Part shown: positions 9,121 through 17,015 of the stretch, piece after piece | How positions within the stretch are numbered: position 1 is the first letter of the stretch | Layout of the letters: each line of letters opens with the position of its first letter | Source of the DNA: Terriglobia bacterium | GTDB taxonomy: Bacteria > Acidobacteriota > Terriglobia > Bryobacterales > Bryobacteraceae | DNA: 42,415 nucleotides | NCBI GenBank assembly: GCA_010084195.1 | Contig: RGPS01000027.1 | Coordinates: 1-42,415, forward strand | Direction of reading: 5' to 3' | The notes under the pieces: model-generated | Seen by the model: only the letters and a program-made list of their open reading frames with translations | Told to the model about the DNA's origin: nothing | The model's database searches: none | Program-made: the position numbers and the translations under genes

Positions 9121-9519
9121 CTAACCCCGTCGACGAGTGGTCTCGATGATTATCGTTCTCGCAACCGGAATCAACGAGTTGACGCTCGCCGTACTCTCGG
9201 GCATGGGGCGATTGGCCAGTTCCATGTTCAGACCCCGCACGAAGTCCTCCATCTGCTGCTGCATCGCCTCCATCCGCGACCGCATATTCAGGATGATTTC
9301 GACACCGGCGAGATTCACTCCCAGGTCGCGGGTCAGGTGCAGGATTACTTCCAGCCGCTCCAGGTCCTCGTCCGTATACAGCCGCGTATTGCCATCGCTC
9401 CGGCTCGGCTTCAGAAGCCCTTCGCGCTCATAGAGGCGAAGCGTCTGCGGATGAATCCCATACTGCTCCGCAACCGACGAAATCATGTAAGCGGCTTTAG
9501 ACTTTTCACGTCGCGCCAT
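9121..9519 (-). CDS. hspR: HspR, MerR-family heat-shock repressor
   Basis: A 132-residue repressor of the dnaK operon that binds inverted HAIR elements, with DnaK as co-repressor in characterised members (Streptomyces). The N-terminal MerR winged helix-turn-helix is clear ([40 protein letters not shown]), followed by a dimerisation helix ([20 protein letters not shown]) and a C-terminal coiled-coil-like segment ([16 protein letters not shown]). It is the last gene of dnaK-dnaJ-hspR: its ATG overlaps the end of dnaJ by 14 bases, implying translational coupling. A HAIR-like site lies in the dnaK promoter (12817-12837), consistent with autoregulation. Confidence 0.93.
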   Translation of the reverse strand: MARREKSKAAYMISSVAEQYGIHPQTLRLYEREGLLKPSRSDGNTRLYTDEDLERLEVILHLTRDLGVNLAGVEIILNMRSRMEAMQQQMEDFVRGLNMELANRPMPESTASVNSLIPVARTIIIETTRRRG

Positions 9520-10717
9520 CGCTCGCCTCCCATAGCTGGCTGCGCGGATCCTCCGGATAACAATCCGCCAGTTGCTTCAGCAATTCCCGAGTCCGTTCTT
9601 CACGGGTATCCGGCATCACCAGATTCGCCTGCACAATCAGATCGCCCCGGGTATCCTTCCGTGAATTATGGACACCCCGCTCCCGCAACCGAAACTTCTG
9701 ATTGTTCTGCGTGCCGGCCGGAATTTTCAGGATGGTGCGTCCATCCATCGTGGGCACTTCAATCTTCGCCCCCAGTCCGGCTTCCGACACCGTAACCGGA
9801 ACCTTCAGGTGAATATCGTCGCCTTCACGGTGGAACAGAGGATGCTGTTCCACATTGGTCGTAATGTATAGATCGCCCGGCATCGCTCCCCGCGTACCCG
9901 CGTTGCCTTTTCCCGGCACCCGGAGTCGGGAACCATTCTGCGCCCCCGCAGGAATCCGGATGTCCACAACTTCCCTGTGCGCAATCCGTCCGTCACCGTG
10001 GCAGTACGGACACGAATTCTTCAACCGACCCTTGCCGCTGCAGCGCGGGCAGGTCAGGTTGAATTTCATGTTGCCCGCCATCTGCGTAACAGTGCCCGTT
10101 CCGCTGCACTGCGGACACGCCGCCGACCCCGCCTCATTCCCACCCGTACCGTCGCAATTGACGCACTGTTCGTAGCGCGTTACGTCAATCTTGGTCTGGG
10201 TGCCACGAATGGCCTGCCAAAAGCTGATATTGACCGCGTACTCGAGGTCCGTACCCTTTTCGGGGGCCTTGTCCGAAGCTCCGTCCCCACCCGCGCCGCC
10301 ACGGAAAAACTGGCCAAAAATGTCCTTAAAAGCGCCCGTACCAGACGTGCCGCCACTGGTGCTGCCACCACTCCGCCGACTCTCCGCCTGCGCCTTGCTA
10401 AACATGTCCGAGAAATCAAAGCCTCCGAAATCCATATTCGGATGCTGCGAACCACCACCCCTCGAACCTGGCTGCGGGGCAGCGTTGTCGGAATAATACC
10501 CGACCTGGTCGTACATGCTGCGCTTCTTCGAGTCATTCAGGACCTCATAGGCCTCCTGAACATTCTTGAAGCGCTCTTCCGCCTTCGTGTCTCCCGGATT
10601 CAGATCCGGATGGTGCTTCCGCGCGAGTTTGCGGTAGGCTTTCCGAAGGTCGTCCTCCGAAGCATTACGAGGTACCCCCAGGGTTTCGTAGTAGTCGTGT
10701 TTGGGGGCTGAAGGCAT
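9506..10717 (-). CDS. dnaJ: DnaJ co-chaperone (Hsp40)
   Basis: A cytoplasmic type I Hsp40 of 403 residues that delivers clients to DnaK and stimulates its ATPase. The J domain is at about residues 7-70 ([20 protein letters not shown]) with the HPD motif (KHHPDLNPG). A Gly/Ser-rich linker follows. The zinc domain has all four CxxCxGxG repeats ([32 protein letters not shown]), then the C-terminal substrate-binding domains. I start at the ATG at 10717 ([14 protein letters not shown]), not the frame's first ATG 48 bases upstream, because the J domain begins there and the upstream stretch falls inside a perfect intergenic hairpin. It lies 65 bases after dnaK and overlaps hspR. Confidence 0.95.
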   Translation of the reverse strand: MPSAPKHDYYETLGVPRNASEDDLRKAYRKLARKHHPDLNPGDTKAEERFKNVQEAYEVLNDSKKRSMYDQVGYYSDNAAPQPGSRGGGSQHPNMDFGGFDFSDMFSKAQAESRRSGGSTSGGTSGTGAFKDIFGQFFRGGAGGDGASDKAPEKGTDLEYAVNISFWQAIRGTQTKIDVTRYEQCVNCDGTGGNEAGSAACPQCSGTGTVTQMAGNMKFNLTCPRCSGKGRLKNSCPYCHGDGRIAHREVVDIRIPAGAQNGSRLRVPGKGNAGTRGAMPGDLYITTNVEQHPLFHREGDDIHLKVPVTVSEAGLGAKIEVPTMDGRTILKIPAGTQNNQKFRLRERGVHNSRKDTRGDLIVQANLVMPDTREERTRELLKQLADCYPEDPRSQLWEASDGAT

Positions 10718-10729
10718 TCTTGAAAATTG

Positions 10730-10766
10730 GTTGGGCAGGCGCTCTCTAAATCTGCGCCTGCCCAAC
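10730..10766 (-). terminator. 13-bp hairpin between dnaK and dnaJ, probable partial terminator or processing stem
   Basis: Perfect inverted repeat GTTGGGCAGGCGC (10730-10742) / GCGCCTGCCCAAC (10754-10766) with an 11-nt loop. On the minus-strand transcript it is followed by a short AAUUUUC tract 12 nt before the dnaJ start, and it lies 16 bases after the dnaK stop. This would reduce dnaJ-hspR expression relative to dnaK or stabilise the dnaK 3' end. Confidence 0.6.
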
Positions 10767-10781
10767 TCCTATTAACTGTAA

Positions 10782-12722
10782 TTACTTCTTGTCGTCAACG
10801 TCAACGAATTCAGCGTCCACCACATCATCCTTCGGTTTGGCATTGCCGCCAGAGGCGCCCGCACCCGAAGAAGTCTGCTGTCCACCATCACCAGGTCCAC
10901 CGCCCGGCGCCCCGCCCGGCTGAGACGAAGCCTTGTACATAGCTTCGGCCAGCTTGTGGCTTGCCTGAGTCAGGCGATCCGTCGCGGCATTCAGCTTCTC
11001 AGCCTCGCCATCATTGATCGCCTTCTTCACGTCTTCGATCGCCGCTTCAATGCTCTGTGCATCGGCATCGCCGATCTTGTCGCGGTGCTCCTTCAGCGTC
11101 TTTTCCACGTTGTAGACCATCGCGTCCGCACGGTTCCGGGCTTCAATCTGCTCCTTCTCCTTGCGGTCGTCCGCCGAATGCGATTCTGCATCCCGAGCCA
11201 TCTTCTCCACTTCTTCCTTCGAGAGACCCGAAGAGGAAGTAATGGTGATCTTCTGCTCGTTGTTCGTCGCCTTGTCCTTCGCAGAGACGTTCAGGATGCC
11301 GTTGGCGTCGATGTCGAACGTCACTTCCACCTGCGGTACGCCACGCGGAGCCGGCGGGATCCCGATCAACTGGAACACGCCAAGGTGCCGATTGTCCTTC
11401 GCCATGCCACGTTCACCCTGGTAGACCTTGATTTCGACCGACGTCTGGTTGTCGGCGGCCGTCGAGAAGGTCTCGCTCTTGCGGGTGGGGATGGTGGTGT
11501 TGCGGTCGATCAGCTTGGTGAACACGCCACCCAGCGTTTCGATACCGAGCGAGAGCGGGGTCACGTCGAGCAACAGCACGTCCTTCACTTCGCCGCCCAG
11601 CACGCCACCCTGAATCGCGGCACCCACCGCCACAACTTCGTCAGGGTTCACAGTCTTATTCGGCTCTTTGTTGAAGAGTTGCTTCACAATAGCCTGAACG
11701 CGGGGGATACGGGTGGAGCCGCCCACCAGCACCACTTCGTCGATCTTGTCCGGCGTCAGACCAGCATCTGCCAAAGCCTGCTTGCAGGGGCCAACCGAGC
11801 GCTGGAAGATGTCTTCGCACATCTGTTCGAAGCGTGCCCGCGTCAGCGTCTTCATCAGGTGTTTCGGACCGCTGCCATCTGCCGTGATGAACGGCAAATT
11901 TACTTCTGTTTCCAGCAGCGTGGAGAGCTCCATCTTAGCCTTTTCAGACGCTTCCTTCAGGCGCTGCAGGGCCATCTGATCCTTCGAAAGATCGATGTTC
12001 GTTTCTTTCTTGAACTCATCAATGATCCAGTCCATAACGCGCTGGTCAACGTTATCGCCGCCCAGATGGGTGTCGCCGTTCGTCGACTTCACTTCCACCA
12101 CGCCGTCGCCAACTTCCAGGATCGAAACGTCGAACGTACCGCCACCGAAGTCATAGACCGCGATGGTTTCGTTCTTCTTCTTGTCCAGACCATAGGCGAG
12201 CGCCGCCGCTGTCGGCTCATTGATGATGCGCTTCACGTCCAGACCGGCAATCTTGCCCGCGTCTTTCGTCGCCTGCCGCTGTGCGTCATTGAAGTACGCC
12301 GGAACCGTGATCACCGCTTCCGTGACCTTCTGGCCCAGGTAGGCCTCGGCCGCTTCCTTCAGCTTGGTCAGAATCATCGCCGAAATCTCGGGCGGTGACT
12401 GCAACTTGCCCAGACTGCTCACACGCACGTCCCCGTTGTCGCCCACGACAACCTTATAGGGGACCATCTTCTGCTCTTCATTCACTTCATCGGCCTTCCG
12501 GCCCATAAAGCGCTTGATCGAGAAGATCGTGTTTTCAGGGTTCGTGATCGCCTGGCGCTTGGCAACGGTGCCCACCAGCCGGTCGCCCGACTTCGTAAAC
12601 GCGACGACCGACGGCGTCGTCCGTCCACCTTCCTGATTGGCAATAACGGTCGGCTGCCCGCCTTCCATCACCGCAACTACCGAGTTTGTAGTACCGAGGT
12701 CGATACCAATGATTTTGCCCAT
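10782..12722 (-). CDS. dnaK: DnaK chaperone (Hsp70)
   Basis: A cytoplasmic ATP-driven chaperone of 646 residues, full length for the family. The nucleotide-binding domain shows the phosphate-1 loop (GIDLGTTNS), [13 protein letters not shown], the phosphate-2 motif ([14 protein letters not shown]) and [14 protein letters not shown]. The substrate-binding domain follows ([17 protein letters not shown]). The lid ends in a Gly/Pro-rich tail and an acidic C-terminus ([10 protein letters not shown]). A strong Shine-Dalgarno AAGGAGG precedes the start. First gene of the dnaK-dnaJ-hspR operon, driven by the promoter/operator at 12808-12837. grpE is not adjacent. Confidence 0.97.
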   Translation of the reverse strand: MGKIIGIDLGTTNSVVAVMEGGQPTVIANQEGGRTTPSVVAFTKSGDRLVGTVAKRQAITNPENTIFSIKRFMGRKADEVNEEQKMVPYKVVVGDNGDVRVSSLGKLQSPPEISAMILTKLKEAAEAYLGQKVTEAVITVPAYFNDAQRQATKDAGKIAGLDVKRIINEPTAAALAYGLDKKKNETIAVYDFGGGTFDVSILEVGDGVVEVKSTNGDTHLGGDNVDQRVMDWIIDEFKKETNIDLSKDQMALQRLKEASEKAKMELSTLLETEVNLPFITADGSGPKHLMKTLTRARFEQMCEDIFQRSVGPCKQALADAGLTPDKIDEVVLVGGSTRIPRVQAIVKQLFNKEPNKTVNPDEVVAVGAAIQGGVLGGEVKDVLLLDVTPLSLGIETLGGVFTKLIDRNTTIPTRKSETFSTAADNQTSVEIKVYQGERGMAKDNRHLGVFQLIGIPPAPRGVPQVEVTFDIDANGILNVSAKDKATNNEQKITITSSSGLSKEEVEKMARDAESHSADDRKEKEQIEARNRADAMVYNVEKTLKEHRDKIGDADAQSIEAAIEDVKKAINDGEAEKLNAATDRLTQASHKLAEAMYKASSQPGGAPGGGPGDGGQQTSSGAGASGGNAKPKDDVVDAEFVDVDDKK

Positions 12723-12807
12723 GTCCTTCTCAGGACCTCCTTGAAATAGAGAACTTGTAGAGCTTGCAGGCCCACTACACCCGGCAGATTTAGCTTAGCT
12801 CAACTTT

Positions 12808-12836
12808 ATTATGAAATATGAGTCGCCTGTTGTCAA
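12808..12836 (-). promoter_or_regulatory. Sigma70-type promoter of the dnaK operon
   Basis: On the minus strand, a perfect -35 TTGACA (12836-12831), a 17-nt spacer and -10 CATAAT (12813-12808; 5 of 6 to TATAAT). It lies 86 bases upstream of the dnaK start and predicts a leader of about 80 nt. Confidence 0.75.
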
Positions 12837-12837
12837 G
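12817..12837 (-). promoter_or_regulatory. HAIR-like HspR operator overlapping the dnaK promoter
   Basis: Minus strand CTTGACA-N7-ACTCATA, compared with the Streptomyces HAIR consensus CTTGAGT-N7-ACTCAAG: 5 of 7 matches in each half and the exact 7-nt spacing. It overlaps the -35 and most of the spacer, so a bound repressor would block RNA polymerase. An hspR gene sits at the end of the same operon. Confidence 0.6.
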
Positions 12838-12936
12838 TTGCAGTTCGAAGGAAGCGGGTAAACTCAGCGCCACCCGTGCTAAACTCGCCCCATGCGGTCG
12901 CCCTCGGGCACCCCGCAAGTTCATCTCGGAGGAAGA

Positions 12937-13657
12937 ATAAAAATACGTACCGCACTACTGTTCACTGGATTAGCAGCCGCAGCGCTCTCAAACACCAACG
13001 CCGCCAACCTGCTGACCGACAATTTCGAAGACATTAGTACTCTTACCGGAAATGGCTGGGCCTTTACTAACAACAGCAGCCCCCTCGGTGCCACTGGCTG
13101 GTTTCAGGGCAACGGAGTTCTCACGGCGCAGGCCGGAACCACCGACTCCTAATATTGGTGCCAATTTCACCAACGCCACGCCCGGCGGCAATATCAGCAA
13201 CTGGCTGATCCTGCCCACTTTGACGCTGGATGACGGCGACACCCTCAGCTTTTACACGCAGTCCACCCAGTTCTTCGCCGATAATCTCGAAGGTCGGTTC
13301 AGTGGAAACGGCACCAGTTCCGAAGTTGGAAGCACTTCTTCTTCCGTCGGCGACTTTACCAACCTTCTGCTGGAGGTCAATCCGACCTATGCAGCCACCG
13401 GTTACCCCTCCGCCTGGGCACAATACGTTGTCACACTCACAGGCCTCGGCGGCCCCGTGAGCGGTCGACTGGCCTTCCCCTACGTCGCACCCGACACCAA
13501 CACGAACGGCGACTATATCGGGATCGATACCCTTTCCGTTGATGAGGCGTCAGCGGTCCCTGAACCCGCTACCCTCGGCATGCTGCTCGGTGGCATTTCC
13601 ATCCTGACCCTCACCCTCCGCAAGCGCTCCACAAGGAGAAATCATGACGCGAATTAA
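12937..13657 (+). pseudogene. PEP-CTERM exported protein with +1 frameshift and non-ATG start
   Basis: The exported protein would be anchored and processed by the exosortase pathway. A signal peptide (KIRTALLFTGLAAAALSNTNA) leads into NLLTDNFEDISTLTGNGWAF, a choice-of-anchor-type beta domain. The frame hits TAA at 13150-13152, but the next frame continues the same domain directly (NIGANFTNATPGGNISNWLI ... DYIGIDTLSVDE). It ends with a textbook PEP-CTERM tail: VPEPATLG, a hydrophobic segment, then RKRS. Removing one A near 13151 restores a single frame (DS-Y-IGANF). The Shine-Dalgarno GGAGGA (12928-12933) is followed by AUA (12937), not AUG; the only in-frame ATG (12892) lies upstream of that site and would add 15 non-signal residues. 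It is either a pseudogene, a sequencing indel, or less likely a recoded gene. Its end overlaps the next gene by 14 bases. Confidence 0.7.
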
Positions 13658-14051
13658 CAAACTGGCAATTGCCTCGCTAATGACGCTGCCTCTGGCCTTT
13701 GCCCAGCAACCAGCCGAAAAGGCCAAAGAGACTCCCAAAGTCGCGGCCCCGGCCCCCGTTGCCCAGGGTATGGTCGTCGTGAAAGACGCCGACACCGGCG
13801 CCATTCGTCAGGCGACCCCCGCCGAAATCGGCAAGCTGAGCCCCACGAACCTCCTGCTGGACTCCGTCACTGGCGCTCCCAACGTAAAGGCTGATGGCTC
13901 GCGCTCCGTCCGGCTCGGTGCCGACAACATGAACTTCGTCGTCGTCACGAAAGGTGCCGACGGCAAGCTGACCACCACGGAAGTCGTGGGCGAGAAGAAG
14001 GCCGATGACCTGGTCCGCCATGAACTGGTACGCAAAGGAGAAGTCAAGTGA
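13644..14051 (+). CDS. Small exported protein of unknown function in the PEP-CTERM cluster
   Basis: A 135-residue protein with a signal peptide (MTRINKLAIASLMTLPLAFA-QQ), an Ala/Pro/Lys-rich linker and a conserved-looking core MVVVKDADTGAIRQATPAEI. That pattern (V-D-x-x-T-G-x-x-R-x-A-T-x-A-E) recalls small secreted proteins encoded next to PA-domain proteins in other bacteria; this is from memory, without a search. AAGGAG lies 7 nt upstream of the ATG. The gene overlaps the PEP-CTERM frame upstream by 14 bases and the metalloprotease-like gene downstream by 4 bases (GTGA), so the three are probably translated as a unit. No catalytic residues are evident. Confidence 0.8.
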   Translation: MTRINKLAIASLMTLPLAFAQQPAEKAKETPKVAAPAPVAQGMVVVKDADTGAIRQATPAEIGKLSPTNLLLDSVTGAPNVKADGSRSVRLGADNMNFVVVTKGADGKLTTTEVVGEKKADDLVRHELVRKGEVK

Positions 14052-15466
14052 AAATGACCCCCACCCGCCTTCTCTTCGCGGCCTTCGCCTGCCTCCTCCC
14101 CGCCGGTCTGCAGGCAGCTGCAACCATCACCATCGTCAATAGCGACGCTGCCGGCGTCGGCTTCAACGACACCACTACCGTTTCACCCGTGGGCGGAAAT
14201 ACGGGCACGACCCGTGGCCAGCAGCGACTCAATGCCTTCCAGGAGGCGGCCACCATTTGGGGTGCCACCCTGACCAGCGCCGTTACCATTCGGATCGGCG
14301 CCTCATGGCCCGCTCTCACCTGCACCGCTAACAGTGCCGTTCTCGGCAGCGCCGGTACCGCCGACATCGAAGCCGACTTTTCCGGTGCCCCTGTCGCCAA
14401 CCGCTGGTACCCCAAGGCCCTCGCTAACAAGATCGCCGGTTCCGAACTTGACGGCAGCATTGTCGATATCACCGCCCGTTTTAACGTCAACCTGGGAAAC
14501 TCCGGCTGCCTCACCGGCACCAGCTTCTACCTCGGCCTCGACAACATCCACGGCACAAATGTCGATCTGGTGACGGTTCTGCTCCACGAGTTCGCCCACG
14601 GCCTCGGCTTTCAAACCTACACCAGCACCTCAACAGGGAACTACATTTCCGGTACACCCAGCATCTGGGACGACTTCCTGCTCGACACCACGTCGAATAA
14701 GGTCTGGTCCGGCATGAGTGCCTCGGAGCGTGTGGCGTCGGCCATCAACAACGGTCGCCTTGTCTGGAGCGGCAGCAACGTCAACGGCAGCATCTCCTCC
14801 GTCCTCACTCTGGGCTCACCGTCGCTGTTGGTAACCGCCCCCGCCACCTTCGCCGCCAGCTATGCAGTCGGTCTGGCGGCCTTCGGTCCCGCTCTTACCT
14901 CTGGGGGAGTCACTGCCGACATCATGCCGGTCGTGGATACCGGTTCCAATACAGGCCTTGCCTGCACGCCTCTTTCGACGGCAAACGCAGCAGCCGTTAA
15001 CGGTAAACTGGCCCTTGTTGATCGGGGCACCTGTGGCTTCACGGTAAAAGTGAAGAACGCGCAGAATGCCGGAGCGATTGGTGTCATCCTGGCCGATAAC
15101 GCCGCCGGTTCGCCCCCTCCTGCCCTCGGCGGCGCCGACGCCACCTTAACCATCCCCTCGGTCCGCATCACCCAGGCCGATGGCGTCACACTGAAGGCCG
15201 CCCTGGCCAAACGCTCCCGTACTCGTTCCGGTGTGGTTGCCCGGCTCGGCTTGAACGGCGGTCTCTACCAGGGTGCCGACTCCAGCGTCCGCGCCTTAAT
15301 GTACGCGCCGACCACTCTGGCTTCAGGATCGTCTGTCTCCCACTTCGATATCACGGCTGGTCGCAACCAGTTGATGGAGCCGTCCATCAACTCCGACCTG
15401 ACGCACAACGTGACCACACCCAGCGATCTGACCTTTCAGTTATTCAAGGATCTGGGCTGGAACTAA
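14048..15466 (+). CDS. Exported PA-domain protein with HExxH zinc-protease motif
   Basis: A 472-residue secreted protein with a GTG start overlapping the previous stop (GTGA), and a signal peptide (RLLFAAFACLLPAGLQA-AA). The first half carries LLHEFAHGLGF: H180, E181 and H184 form the zinc-binding HExxH, followed by G-x-G-F as in metzincin-like families; a third ligand is not obvious. The second half (about residues 265-400) contains an inserted protease-associated (PA) domain (NGKLALVDRGTCGFTVKVKN, AQNAGAIGVILADN). After it the first domain resumes, ending LFKDLGWN. Probable role: extracellular proteolysis or substrate binding. Convergent with rtcB across a shared terminator. Confidence 0.85.
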   Translation: MKMTPTRLLFAAFACLLPAGLQAAATITIVNSDAAGVGFNDTTTVSPVGGNTGTTRGQQRLNAFQEAATIWGATLTSAVTIRIGASWPALTCTANSAVLGSAGTADIEADFSGAPVANRWYPKALANKIAGSELDGSIVDITARFNVNLGNSGCLTGTSFYLGLDNIHGTNVDLVTVLLHEFAHGLGFQTYTSTSTGNYISGTPSIWDDFLLDTTSNKVWSGMSASERVASAINNGRLVWSGSNVNGSISSVLTLGSPSLLVTAPATFAASYAVGLAAFGPALTSGGVTADIMPVVDTGSNTGLACTPLSTANAAAVNGKLALVDRGTCGFTVKVKNAQNAGAIGVILADNAAGSPPPALGGADATLTIPSVRITQADGVTLKAALAKRSRTRSGVVARLGLNGGLYQGADSSVRALMYAPTTLASGSSVSHFDITAGRNQLMEPSINSDLTHNVTTPSDLTFQLFKDLGWN

Positions 15467-15489
15467 TCACTAACTAAATCGCAGTCAAC

Positions 15490-15531
15490 AACAACAAGAG
15501 CCTGCGGCAACAACCGCAGGCTCTTGTTGTT
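15490..15531. terminator. Bidirectional terminator between the PA-domain gene and rtcB
   Basis: A perfect 18-bp stem (15490-15507 / 15514-15531), loop CAACAA. T-rich sequence follows on the plus strand and the A-rich 5' side serves the minus strand. It lies between convergent stops at 15466 and 15534. Confidence 0.85.
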
Positions 15532-15533
15532 TC

Positions 15534-16763
15534 TTACCCCTTCACGCAGACCACCTGCCGTAAGGTGTGGACGATATCGACCAGGTCCGCCTGCGCCGCC
15601 ATTACGGCCTCAATCGGCTTGTACGCGGCCGGCGTCTCGTCAATAACGTCCTTGTCCTTCCGGCACTCCACACCCTCGGTCATCCGGATGTGGTCGTCTA
15701 CCGTGAACCTCTTCTTCGCCTCGTTGCGGGACATCGCACGCCCCGCCCCGTGGCTGCAGCTGTGGAAGCTCTCCGGGTTTCCCTTGCCGCGGACAATATA
15801 GGAGCGAGCTCCCATGCTGCCGGGGATGATCCCCAGGTCACCCTCCCGCGCCCGCACCGCGCCCTTTCGGGTCACCAGCACGTCCTCACCGTAGTGCGTC
15901 TCTCCGGTTACGTAGTTGTGGTGGCAGTTGATTGCCTGCACTTCGGCGTTGAACGGCGGCACCTCACCCGAGTTCCTGACCGCATCCACTACCTGCAACA
16001 TCAACAGATCACGGTTGGCGCGCGCGTAGTCCTGCGCCCAGCCGACGGCCTGAAAATAGTCGTTGAAGTGTTCGGTCCCCTCGGGGAAGTAAGCCAGATC
16101 CTCATCGGGAAGATTGACGAACAACTTGCGCATATCCTGCTTCGCCAGTTCGATGAAGTAGCTGCCGATCCGGTTTCCGGCACCGCGAGACCCGCTGTGC
16201 AGCATGAACCAAACGGTCTCCGTCTCGTCCAGGCAGACTTCCACAAAGTGGTTGCCGGTACCCAGCGTTCCCAAATGATTCGAGTGGTTCCCCCGGTTCA
16301 GCTTTGGGTGCTGTTCCAAAAGAGCGTCATAGCGGGGCTTCAATGTACCCCACACATCTTCGTTGGGACCGGGGATATTCGCCCACGCTCCCCGGTCGCC
16401 CGGTCCGCCATTATTGGTCCGTCCATGGGGGACGGTCCGCTCAATCTCAGTGCGTAGCTTGTGCAGGTTGTCGGGCAAATCCCGGGCATTCAGGCTGGTC
16501 TGTACAGCCATCATGCCGCAACCGATATCCACTCCGACCGCAGCGGGAATGATCGCGCCCTTCGTGGGAATCACAGAACCGATCGTCGCACCGATCCCCC
16601 AATGGACATCAGGCATCGCCGCTACCCACCCGAAGACGAAAGGCAGCTTCGCCACATTCACCAGCTGCTGCTTCGCCCGGTCATCCAGCAGGACACCGCG
16701 CGTCCACGCCTTAATCCCGACGCCGGTGGTTGCTGCAATGTATTCGTAGTGTTTCTCAGCCAT
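15534..16763 (-). CDS. rtcB: RtcB RNA-splicing ligase (3'-phosphate/5'-OH ligase)
   Basis: A GTP- and Mn2+-dependent ligase of 409 residues that joins RNA 2',3'-cyclic phosphate or 3'-phosphate ends to 5'-OH ends; in bacteria it repairs cleaved tRNA and rRNA. Metal-binding and catalytic motifs are intact: GVDIGCGM (D79, C82), LGTGNHFVEV, MLHSGSRG, HHNYV and the guanylylated-His motif SCSHGAGR. The length is typical of the shorter bacterial RtcB. AGGAAGGAAG precedes the ATG. Upstream on the same strand are a putative structured RNA and the remains of a Ro60/Rsr gene, matching the known rsr-(Y RNA)-rtcB(A) arrangement. rtcA is absent. Confidence 0.95.
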   Translation of the reverse strand: MAEKHYEYIAATTGVGIKAWTRGVLLDDRAKQQLVNVAKLPFVFGWVAAMPDVHWGIGATIGSVIPTKGAIIPAAVGVDIGCGMMAVQTSLNARDLPDNLHKLRTEIERTVPHGRTNNGGPGDRGAWANIPGPNEDVWGTLKPRYDALLEQHPKLNRGNHSNHLGTLGTGNHFVEVCLDETETVWFMLHSGSRGAGNRIGSYFIELAKQDMRKLFVNLPDEDLAYFPEGTEHFNDYFQAVGWAQDYARANRDLLMLQVVDAVRNSGEVPPFNAEVQAINCHHNYVTGETHYGEDVLVTRKGAVRAREGDLGIIPGSMGARSYIVRGKGNPESFHSCSHGAGRAMSRNEAKKRFTVDDHIRMTEGVECRKDKDVIDETPAAYKPIEAVMAAQADLVDIVHTLRQVVCVKG

Positions 16764-16920
16764 CTGCTTTCTTCCTTCCTGGTGTTATTCTGGCGCGCCG
16801 GCGACAAACAATTCGGCGGGAGGTTCTCTGACGTTGCCGCTAAAGGGCGATGTCGAAACCGCCTGATCCGATGTACTCCCGCCCGGCATTCGCCGGTACA
16901 CCACACAACTACACAACTCC

Positions 16921-17012
16921 AGTTGAGGAGCCGACAAGGACAACTACCGAGACACCCTGACGGGCAATGTTTTGGAGACATGTAGTCCCGGCAAACATTC
17001 GGCTCCCCAACT
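16921..17012 (-). ncRNA. Candidate Y-RNA-like structured RNA between rsr remnant and rtcB
   Basis: On the minus strand AGUUGGGGAGCCGA (17012-16999) pairs over 14 bp (one G-U) with UCGGCUCCUCAACU (16934-16921), closing a 92-nt element. Inside, AAUGUUU pairs with AAACAUU, GGGAC with GUCUCC (one bulged U), and CCC with GGG. Bacterial Y RNAs are about 80-120 nt, are closed by a long terminal helix that Ro60/Rsr binds, and sit beside rsr. It starts 3 bases after the rsr stop. I did not find a convincing tRNA-like T-arm within the element, so the assignment is tentative; it may simply be a long inverted repeat. Confidence 0.35.
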
Positions 17013-17015
17013 TAG

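Noticed and set aside
9028..9795. Plus-strand frame opposite hspR and dnaJ
   Set aside because: Antisense to two clear genes.
10956..12398. 480-codon plus-strand open frame opposite dnaK
   Set aside because: It is the antisense of a highly conserved gene, a well-known source of spurious dnaK-antisense proteins.
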